Below are positions 6,381 through 13,074 of a stretch of 24,511 bases of DNA, in pieces. Position 1 is the first letter of the stretch; each line of letters starts with the position of its first letter. The DNA lies in contig JADJTL010000011.1 in the NCBI GenBank assembly GCA_016711215.1, forward strand, positions 1 to 24,511. The letters run 5' to 3'. This stretch comes from Pseudomonadota bacterium (GTDB lineage Bacteria > Myxococcota_A > Polyangia > GCA-2747355). The notes under the pieces were generated by a model. That model ran no database searches. It was not told where the DNA came from and worked only from the letters and a program-made list of their open reading frames with translations. A program made the position numbers and the translations under genes.

Positions 6381-7832
6381 TCAGGGCGCCGGGAGGGTGC
6401 CGACGGGCCCGTGGCGGGTCAGGTAGAGGACTTCGATCCCGGCTTGCCCTCGCGCGAAGCGCAGGCCCTGCTCGGGTCCCATGACGAAGAGCGCGGTGGA
6501 GAGGGCATCCGCCAGCGCCGAATCGCGGGTCAGCACGGTCACGGAGCCGTCGAAGGCCGGCGGGCGGCCGGTGCGCGGGTCGAGGATGTGTCCGACCGTG
6601 CGCGTGTCGACGCGCTCATGCCGCAGGTAGTTGCCAGAGGTGGCGATGGCCGTGTCGGCTACCCCCAAGCTGCCCGCCGAACGACCGAGGTGATAGGGGT
6701 CGGCGAGCTGGAAGGCGTGCTTGTTGCCGTCGGCGTCGCGCCCGCTCGTGCGCATGTCGCCGCCGATCTTCACGACGAGGTCGCGCAGACCCCTCGCCCG
6801 CAGCAGGGCGTGGACGGCGTCGACGATCCAGCCCTTGGCGACGCCGCCGATGCCGAGGGCCATCCCCGGCTGCTGGAAATGGAGCGTTCGGCCGTCGAGG
6901 CGCAGCCGCTGATAGCCGACCGCCTGCAGCGCGCGGTGCAGCGCCTGCTCGTCGGGCCAGACCTGGCGCTGCGCCGCCTCATGCCACAGGCGGTTGATCG
7001 GCCCCCAGGTGATGTCGAAGGCACCCCCGGTCAGTCGACTGACGCCCAGCGACCCGCGCACGAGCTGCGCGAGCGTCGGAGAGAGCTCGACCTTGCCCTC
7101 GCCCTGATCCGCCAGCCGGTTGACGCGGCTGATCTCACTGTCGTCGCGCCACTCGGAGAGCTGCTGCTCGAGCTCATGCACGCGGGCGCGCGCCGCGGCT
7201 AGCGCGCTGCGGGCGCCCGGCGCCTCGCCTTCAGCGACGAGCAGCCAGACCTCGTACGAGGTGCCCAGCTCACGACCCGAGTCGCGCACGACGACGCGCT
7301 TCTGCGCCACGTGGCTCGGCCTCTGGGGCGGCGGCAGCTCAGCGAGGCTGCGATAGCGTCCGAGCAGGCGGCCGTCGGCTCGGAGGTGGAGCAGCGTCGG
7401 CGTGCTGCGAATCGCGTAGCGAGCTGCGACGCTGCCCTCGGCGTCGACGAGGATCGGCAGCGCCCGGGCGTCTGTTGGTAGCTGATGTTCTCTCAGCTTC
7501 CGCCGCACCTCGGCGGCGCTGCTGCCGCTGTAGATGTAGAGCGTGCGGACCGCGTCGGCCTGCGCGCGCGCCCACCGCAAGACCTGAGGTTGCTCCCGCC
7601 GGCAGGCGGCGCACCAGGTTGTGGCGAAGACCAGCAGGGTCGTCCGGTCGGCGGCGAGCAAGCTGCGCCAACGCACGGCGCCGCGGCCGAGGACCGTAAC
7701 GGAGGGATTGCCGCCGTCGTCGCTGGCGGGGCCGCGGGCCGACGCCGGCGGCGAAAGGCTGAGGTGCGCGCCGAGCCAGAGCAGCGCGCAGGCGCTGAGG
7801 ATAACGCGTCGTCTGACCCGCTGCCTCACCAC
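6381..7832 (-). CDS. Thioredoxin-like / ApbE (FAD:protein FMN transferase) fusion, exported
   Basis: A 483-residue, two-domain protein with an N-terminal signal peptide (arginines, hydrophobic core 11-25, ASA near 32). Residues 45-165 form a TlpA/thioredoxin-like domain with active-site WCAAC (C74, C77) and the cis-proline region STPTLL (P145). Residues 190-480 are ApbE: GTSYEVWLL, LSEWRDDSEISRVNR, GGAFDITWGPINRLW, ALGIGGVAKGW (329-334), TSGNYLR, TVGHILDPRTG, and the Mg-binding end DSALADALSTALF (D437, D442, T446). ApbE moves FMN from FAD onto Thr or Ser of periplasmic flavoproteins. Thioredoxin and ApbE genes are usually separate neighbours of DUF4266 and DUF3570 genes; here they are fused. 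The GTG start at 7832 overlaps the DUF3570 stop by 7 bp, so translation is coupled. The FMN acceptor is not evident nearby. Confidence 0.88.
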   Translation of the reverse strand: MVRQRVRRRVILSACALLWLGAHLSLSPPASARGPASDDGGNPSVTVLGRGAVRWRSLLAADRTTLLVFATTWCAACRREQPQVLRWARAQADAVRTLYIYSGSSAAEVRRKLREHQLPTDARALPILVDAEGSVAARYAIRSTPTLLHLRADGRLLGRYRSLAELPPPQRPSHVAQKRVVVRDSGRELGTSYEVWLLVAEGEAPGARSALAAARARVHELEQQLSEWRDDSEISRVNRLADQGEGKVELSPTLAQLVRGSLGVSRLTGGAFDITWGPINRLWHEAAQRQVWPDEQALHRALQAVGYQRLRLDGRTLHFQQPGMALGIGGVAKGWIVDAVHALLRARGLRDLVVKIGGDMRTSGRDADGNKHAFQLADPYHLGRSAGSLGVADTAIATSGNYLRHERVDTRTVGHILDPRTGRPPAFDGSVTVLTRDSALADALSTALFVMGPEQGLRFARGQAGIEVLYLTRHGPVGTLPAP

Positions 7833-8974
7833 GACGCCTCCACGCCGAGGTTGCCACCGGCCCCATAGATGCCGTCATCGCGATAGAAGCCGTAGCCCGC
7901 GACCCGGACGATCCAGCGCAGCTGCGCGCTGACCAGCGGCAGCGGCACAACGACGATCAGCCCGGGGTTATGCATCAGGAAGGTGCCCAGATCCGAGTCC
8001 TGGGTGCGCTGCTCGGGAGCGCCGAGCAGGCGCTGACGAAAGAAGCGCGTGCCATGCTGCAGCGCTAGGCGGTACCAGAGGCGCAGGCGCAGGTCGTTGA
8101 AGAGCGGTAGCTCGAGATTGGGCTGGAGGGAGGCGTGGCGCACGCCCCAGTCGTCGAGGTAGCCGCTGCTGTCGAGGCCGGCGCTGGCCCCCACCTTCGG
8201 CGAGTAGCGCGCCCGGATCACGACCTGCGCTCGCTCGCGCCGTCGCGGTAGGCGCTCGTCGATCAGATGAATCGGCCGGCCCGCGTCGTCGCTGAGGGTG
8301 ACGTAGTTCAGCGCGCTGCCAAGCTGACCATCTTGATGACCGAGCTCGAGGCTGAGGCTACCGACCCAGTCGCGTGAGAGATACTGCGTCCAGCTCGTCA
8401 GCAGCTTATGCGAGAGCTGGTGGTCGAACTCGCGTGGCCCGCGGTCCCAGCGATGCTGGCGCGTGATCGCACCGCGAAAGCTATAGGTGAGCAGCAGCGC
8501 GCTGTTGCCATCGAAGAGCTCACGGCGGGCGCTGAGATCGAGCCCACCTGACCAGAAGCCGTCCTGGTGGTGGTAGTAGGCGCCGGGGCTGAAGGTCCAG
8601 CCGCTGTCTCCCGCTTGCACGTCGACCCAGGCTCCTGAATCCAGCACGAGCAGCTTGGGCGAGGCCGAGGCGACGAAGGCATTGTCGATGGTCGCCGGGA
8701 GCTCGGCGATCGCGGCGTTGTCGATCAGCGACAATGCGCCGTTGGCCCGCAAGGCACAGCGCTCGTTGAGCGGGAACTGCATGTCGACGGCGAACGCCTT
8801 GTAGCTGAAGCCCTCAGTGCGATAGGGGTCGCCGCCCTGATCGCCCTGGGAGAAGGCGTAGAGGTCGAGGGCGAGTCGGTGCAAGGCAGGAGCCTCGGCC
8901 TGCGCCGCGCAGGTCCAAATGGCCAGGGCGATCGGCAGGCCTCGCCGCAGCGGCGCTATCAGTGCGCGCTTCAC
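7826..8974 (-). CDS. DUF3570-family, beta-rich outer-membrane-type protein
   Basis: About 382 residues. The likely start is GTG 8974 (VKRALIAPLRRGLPIALAIWTCAAQAEA), which gives a clean signal peptide cut after AQA or AEA. The mature part has alternating hydrophobic strands (for example ALRANGALSLIDNAA, FVASASPKLLVLDSGAWVDV, SALLLTYSFRGAI, LRLWYRLALQHG) and no cytoplasmic motifs, as expected for a beta-barrel or surface protein. DUF3570 proteins regularly occur with DUF4266, thioredoxin-like and ApbE genes, as here; their role is unknown. The frame is open further upstream only because it reads through the 15-bp tandem repeat and antisense-phase DUF4266. No good Shine-Dalgarno precedes the GTG, so coupling to the DUF4266 gene, which ends 55 bp upstream, is likely. 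Start uncertain; family call fairly good from context. Confidence 0.72.
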   Translation of the reverse strand: MKRALIAPLRRGLPIALAIWTCAAQAEAPALHRLALDLYAFSQGDQGGDPYRTEGFSYKAFAVDMQFPLNERCALRANGALSLIDNAAIAELPATIDNAFVASASPKLLVLDSGAWVDVQAGDSGWTFSPGAYYHHQDGFWSGGLDLSARRELFDGNSALLLTYSFRGAITRQHRWDRGPREFDHQLSHKLLTSWTQYLSRDWVGSLSLELGHQDGQLGSALNYVTLSDDAGRPIHLIDERLPRRRERAQVVIRARYSPKVGASAGLDSSGYLDDWGVRHASLQPNLELPLFNDLRLRLWYRLALQHGTRFFRQRLLGAPEQRTQDSDLGTFLMHNPGLIVVVPLPLVSAQLRWIVRVAGYGFYRDDGIYGAGGNLGVEASW

Positions 8975-8989
8975 GACGAGCCGCCGACT

Positions 8990-9043
8990 GGGCAGCCGCT
9001 CATTGGGCAGCCGCTCATTGGGCAGCCGCTCATTGGCAGCCGC
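8990..9043. repeat. Perfect 15-bp tandem repeat across a gene junction
   Basis: GGGCAGCCGCTCATT occurs three times exactly (8990-9004, 9005-9019, 9020-9034), followed by a partial copy (9035-9043). The DUF4266 stop codon (9030-9032) lies in one copy, so the array appears to be an expansion of the end of that gene. It forms most of the spacer to the DUF3570 start. The unit length is a multiple of three, so copy changes keep frame. Confidence 0.92.
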
Positions 9044-9254
9044 AGCCGCCGACGGCGGCCGCTCCGTACCCGCCGAACGACCCCTCCCTCGCCGCCTCCG
9101 TCTTGTTGCGGATGTACTCCAGCCGCATATCGACGTCGAAGAGCATCGCCCGATCGACGAGCTTGCGGCGCTCGTAGTAGCGCGTCGGCGCGCAACCCTG
9201 CGCGAGCAGCGCGAGCAGCAAGCCAGTGGCCGCAACCCACGCGATCCTGAGCAT
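9030..9254 (-). CDS. DUF4266-family small lipoprotein
   Basis: A 74-residue lipoprotein: hydrophobic signal MLRIAWVAATGLLLALLAQG followed by the lipobox Cys (LAQGC, C21). The mature part starts CAPTRYYERRKLVDRAMLF and ends in a Gly-rich tail with two cysteines, GGCGCQ (C71, C73), both typical of DUF4266. It would be anchored in the envelope. The start at 9254 is set by AAGGAG 8 nt upstream. It is the first gene of a minus-strand operon with the DUF3570 and thioredoxin-ApbE genes. The role is unknown; the C-terminal cysteine pair could be a substrate for the thioredoxin-like partner or a metal site (inference). Confidence 0.85.
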   Translation of the reverse strand: MLRIAWVAATGLLLALLAQGCAPTRYYERRKLVDRAMLFDVDMRLEYIRNKTEAAREGSFGGYGAAAVGGCGCQ

Positions 9255-9262
9255 CAGGCGCA

Positions 9263-9268
9263 CTCCTT
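9263..9268 (-). promoter_or_regulatory. Ribosome binding site deciding the DUF4266 start
   Basis: AAGGAG on the minus strand, 8 nt before the ATG at 9254; the upstream open frame to 9557 is therefore not coding. Confidence 0.8.
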
Positions 9269-9431
9269 TTCGGCTCTGGCGCCGCTCTCGCCCTCCGGCG
9301 CGGGGCCCCGTCGGCCGCCGAGGTGGGAGCATACGCAAGATTGCCCCGTCGTCGTCAACTGAGGTGCGGGCTGCCCTTGCCGCGCGGGCGCTGGCCGCAA
9401 CGCTGGCCTCCGACGAGCGCCCTGGCCTAGA

Positions 9432-10004
9432 ATGGGCGCCGTGAGCATGCCGGGAAAGCGCGAGCAGGCGAGCGACGCGGAATCGATGATCGAGGCCAAG
9501 CGCACCGATCCCGAACCGACGCTGCCCGGGGCCGAGGCCTCGGACGCGGCCGAGCACGCGAGCACCTGGGACACGCAGCCGATGGCGCTGCTCGACGACG
9601 CCGGGCCCGCGGTGGAGTTCGAGACGGCGCGGCGCTATGGGCCCGTCGCAGTGGCAACCGGAGACATCATCGCCGAGCAGCTGGGCGGCGATGCGGAGCC
9701 GGTGCCGGAGGCGCTGTCGCCGCAGTCCCCTGACGCGCCGATCGAAACCGAGGACGAGGACGCGACGCGCGGGGTGCCGATCGTCGCCGCCGAGCCTGCC
9801 GCAGCGGACCCGCCGCCGCTGCTGGAGGAGTGGCCGGGACCCGCCGCGCTGGACGCGCTCGAACGCACCTACCGCGCGGCCGGGCGCTCCGAAGCGCTCG
9901 TCGAGCCCCTGATCGGCTGGGCGGAGGCAGCCAGCGCGCCGGCCGAGCGGATCGCGCTGCTCGAGCGCTTGGCCCGCCTCTATGCGGAGCTAGGGCGAGC
10001 ATGA
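9432..10004 (+). CDS. Large TPR protein, N-terminal piece (frameshifted)
   Basis: 190 residues from ATG 9432 (alternatives GTG 9441 and ATG 9447; no clear Shine-Dalgarno). Residues 1-130 are acidic, Ala/Pro/Glu-rich and low in complexity, with no signal peptide. Residues 135-188 form a helical, TPR-like unit ending LERLARLYAELG. The frame then stops at 10002-10004. In the next frame the sequence continues GEHERAAIVCQSIAAV, exactly what a TPR helix would need, and runs on to 13074. Removing one base around 9993-9997 would join the pieces into a single protein of 1213 residues. It is therefore probably the start of the following gene, not a separate protein. Confidence 0.7.
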   Translation: MGAVSMPGKREQASDAESMIEAKRTDPEPTLPGAEASDAAEHASTWDTQPMALLDDAGPAVEFETARRYGPVAVATGDIIAEQLGGDAEPVPEALSPQSPDAPIETEDEDATRGVPIVAAEPAAADPPPLLEEWPGPAALDALERTYRAAGRSEALVEPLIGWAEAASAPAERIALLERLARLYAELGRA

Positions 10005-13000
10005 GCGGGCTGCGATCGTCTGTCAGAGCATCGCCGCGGTCACGCCGCCGCCGCTTCTGGTGGAGGAGGCCGCAGCTCCGGCGCCGCGCGATGTCTTCGA
10101 GCTGCTGGCTGACCGTCTGGAGCAGGCCCGCAGCGTCGCCGAGCGCGTCGAGCTACATCAGCAGCTCGCCACGCTCTGGGAGCGGGATCGCGGTGATGTC
10201 GAATGTGCGACGGATTGGCTCGAGCGCGCGCTCGAGCTCGACCCGCGTCACGAGGGGGCGCAGGAACAGCTCGACGCGCTCTATCAGCGGGCCGGACGTT
10301 ACTTCGATCGGCTGCGGCTGCTCGAGCAGCGGATCGAGCTCAGCCAGAGCGACGAGACGCGTGCGGCATTGCAGGTGACGATCGCTGGGCTCTTCGAGCG
10401 CGAGCTCGATGATCCTGTGCAGGCGCTCGCCGCCTACCAACAGGCGCAGTCCTTCAGGCCCGACGACCCCGCCACGCTGCGCCCGCTGCTGGTGCTGGCG
10501 GAGCGGCTCGGCGACGGGCGGAGCGCGGCAGGCGCGCTCGAGGCGCTGCTGCGCCTTGCGGCGGCGCCCGCCGAGCGGGCGACCTTGCTCCACCGGCTCG
10601 GACTCGTGCAGCAAGAGCAGCTCGACGATGGCGCTGCCGCCGAGGCCCGCTGGTTGGAGGCGCTGGAGCTCGAGCCGGCGCGCCAGCCGACGCTCGATCT
10701 CGTGCTCGGGCTCTTTGCGGCCCGCGGTGACTGGGGCAAGTCGCTGGGCCTCCTGCGCCGTGCCGCCGAAGGCTGTCGCGACCGCCACGAGGAGCAGCGG
10801 TTGTTGCGCCGCGTGGCCGACGTCGCTGCGCGCGAGCTCGGCGATACGGGCGCGGCGATCGAAGCGTTGCTCGTGTTGGTGGAGCGCGATGGCAACGACG
10901 ATGAGGCGTCCGACGCGCTGATCGATCTGCTGTGGCAGCAGCATGACCACGCGCGCTTGCCCTCCGTGCTGGGTGCGCGCCTGCGGCGCGCCGCGAGCCT
11001 CGCCCCGGCGCGTTTGCTCGAGCTTCACCGGCGGGCGGCGGAGTGTCACGCAGCCCTGGGGAGGCCAGACGAGGCGGCCGCGCATTGCCAGCGGGCGCTC
11101 GCGGTCGACCCGCACCATCTCCCAACGCTGGCGCTACGGGCGGAGATGCTGCGGCGGGCCGAGCAGTGGGCTGCAGCGGCGGAGGCCTACGAGCGCCTGA
11201 TGGAGCAGGGCGAGGCGCTTCCGCGGGCGCAGGGTCTCGAGGCGCTGCTGCAGCTCGGTGCTTGCGCGCGGCGAGCGGAGCGCCCGCAGTTGGCGATCGA
11301 GGCCTTCGAGCGCGCGGTGGCCCTTGACGATCAGCAATGGGAGGCGTGGCAGGCGCTCGCCACGCTCCAGGCCGTGGCGCGCAGCTGGGAGGGCGTGATT
11401 CGCGCCAAGCGCGCGCTGCTCGGGCCCGCCGATCCGGAGACCCAGGCGGTGCTCTGGCGCGAGATCGGCGACCTGTATTGGCGACAGCTGCAGCGGCCGG
11501 CGGCCGCCGAGCCGGCGTACCGCCAGGCGCTGGCTCTGCGCGCCGACGATCGTGCGGCGCTGCAACGACTGCTCGACCTCTGCTCCGAAGCGGATCAGTG
11601 GCCGGAGGCGATTGAGCTCTGCGGCAGGATGGCGGCGCTTGAGCAGAATCCCGAGCTCCGCGCCAAGTACCATCACGCCGCCGCGGTGATCGCGCGCGAC
11701 AAGCTCGGCGACGCCGGGCTGGCGCTGCGGCTCTTCAATGACACGCTGGACGCCGACCCGCAGCAGCTGCATGCCTTCAGCGCGGTCGATGAGCTCTGCA
11801 CCGCACAGCGCGACTGGAAGGAGCTCGAGCAGAACTACGCGCGGATGATTCAGCGCCTGCCGGCGGAAACGGCGCCGGCGCTCCTGACCAGCCTTTGGCA
11901 TAACCTCGGTGAGGTGCTGCGCACGCGCCGTCGCGATTTCGAGGCCGCCATCGCCGCCTTCGAGGCCGCGGACCGCCTCGACCCGGGCCATGGCGCGCGC
12001 GCCGAAATCCTGGCCGAGCTCTACTATCTCTGCGGGCCGGATTACCGGCCGCGCGCGATCGCGCTGCTGGAGCGCCTGCTGCGAGCCGAGCCGGAGCGCA
12101 CCGACTTGCTGCACAGGCTGCTCCAGCTTCATCTCGAGGGCGAGCGCTATGACCAGGCCTGGTGTCTCGCTGCGACCCTGGCGCACCAGCGCCTGGCGTC
12201 GCCGGAGGAGCTTAAGCTCTACCGGCGCTATCGCGCGCGACGACTGCCGCGTGCGCGCGCCCGCCTCAGTGATGAGGTCTGGCAGCGGGACCTGCACCAC
12301 CCGCGGCAAGATCCGCTGATCAGCGCGATCTTCGGCACCGTCGCCACCGTCGTCGCCTCGACCACGGCGCGGCCGCACGCGGCCTTTGGGCTCAAGCGGG
12401 CCCAGCGGGTGGCGTTACCCGACGAGAGCCAGCCGGTCTCCGACATCTTCGGGTATGTGACGGGCGTGCTGACGGTGGCGGAGGCAGATCTCTTCTTGCA
12501 GCCCGATCAGCCGCTCGCCCTGCTGCTCGCGCACACCAGTGAGGCGCCCTCCTTCGTTGCTGGGGCCTACCTGCTCGAGGGTCGCTCCGAGCTGGAGCTG
12601 AGCTTCATCCTGGCTCGGCAGCTCGCCTTCTTGCGACCCGCGCTCTTCTTGCGCAATGCGCTCAATGCGCCCTCACAGCTCCTGGCGGTGCTCCTGGCGG
12701 TGCGCAGCCTCTTCGCCGACGTACCCGACGTGCCGCGTGACCTCGCGCGCCAGGTGGCTCAGCTTGTCAAGGGCCTGCGACGCCACCTGCACGCGACGCA
12801 GCTCGATCAGCTCGCGGCGCTGGTGCAGGCCCTGCCGTGGGAGAGCCTCGACCTGCTGGCCTGGTGGAACGCGACGGAGCTGACGGCCGATCGCGTCGGA
12901 TTGCTGCTCTGCGGCGACCTCGAGCTCGCCGCGGCCGCGCTCGCCGCCGATCCGGTGGCGGGTGCCTTTTCGCTCGAGGAGCGGCTCGCCGAGCTCGGGC

Positions 13001-13074
13001 AGTTCATGGCCTCCGAGACGCATTTCCGGCTGCGCGAGTTGCTTGGACTGAGGCTCGAGGAGCAGGGTGCGTAG
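9994..13074 (+). CDS. Large TPR protein with degenerate M48-like C-terminal domain
   Basis: The frame is open from 9994; a GTG at 10060 would give 1004 residues if used alone, but the upstream piece (9432-10004) very likely belongs to it. Residues 1-760 (from 10060) are helix-pair repeats of TPR type, e.g. ATDWLERALELDPRHEGAQEQL and AAAEPAYRQALALRADDRAAL, repeated every 34-38 residues. Residues about 790-1004 are a distinct domain with SFILARQLAF (848-857) and ATELTADRVGLLLCGDL (938-954). These positions mirror HExxH and ExxxD of M48 metallopeptidases, but both His and the catalytic Glu are replaced while E940 and D944 remain. No signal peptide is seen, so it is probably a cytoplasmic scaffold. 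Its stop overlaps the next gene by 8 bp. Confidence 0.78.
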   Translation, partial: GEHERAAIVCQSIAAVTPPPLLVEEAAAPAPRDVFELLADRLEQARSVAERVELHQQLATLWERDRGDVECATDWLERALELDPRHEGAQEQLDALYQRAGRYFDRLRLLEQRIELSQSDETRAALQVTIAGLFERELDDPVQALAAYQQAQSFRPDDPATLRPLLVLAERLGDGRSAAGALEALLRLAAAPAERATLLHRLGLVQQEQLDDGAAAEARWLEALELEPARQPTLDLVLGLFAARGDWGKSLGLLRRAAEGCRDRHEEQRLLRRVADVAARELGDTGAAIEALLVLVERDGNDDEASDALIDLLWQQHDHARLPSVLGARLRRAASLAPARLLELHRRAAECHAALGRPDEAAAHCQRALAVDPHHLPTLALRAEMLRRAEQWAAAAEAYERLMEQGEALPRAQGLEALLQLGACARRAERPQLAIEAFERAVALDDQQWEAWQALATLQAVARSWEGVIRAKRALLGPADPETQAVLWREIGDLYWRQLQRPAAAEPAYRQALALRADDRAALQRLLDLCSEADQWPEAIELCGRMAALEQNPELRAKYHHAAAVIARDKLGDAGLALRLFNDTLDADPQQLHAFSAVDELCTAQRDWKELEQNYARMIQRLPAETAPALLTSLWHNLGEVLRTRRRDFEAAIAAFEAADRLDPGHGARAEILAELYYLCGPDYRPRAIALLERLLRAEPERTDLLHRLLQLHLEGERYDQAWCLAATLAHQRLASPEELKLYRRYRARRLPRARARLSDEVWQRDLHHPRQDPLISAIFGTVATVVASTTARPHAAFGLKRAQRVALPDESQPVSDIFGYVTGVLTVAEADLFLQPDQPLALLLAHTSEAPSFVAGAYLLEGRSELELSFILARQLAFLRPALFLRNALNAPSQLLAVLLAVRSLFADVPDVPRDLARQVAQLVKGLRRHLHATQLDQLAALVQALPWESLDLLAWWNATELTADRVGLLLCGDLELAAAALAADPVAGAFSLEERLAELGQFMASETHFRLRELLGLRLEEQGA

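Noticed and set aside
5658..7202. 514-residue plus-strand open frame
   Set aside because: It is antisense to the SDR and thioredoxin-ApbE genes, both of which show clear family motifs; high GC opens such shadow frames.
11134..12378. 414-residue minus-strand open frame
   Set aside because: Antisense to well-formed TPR repeats.
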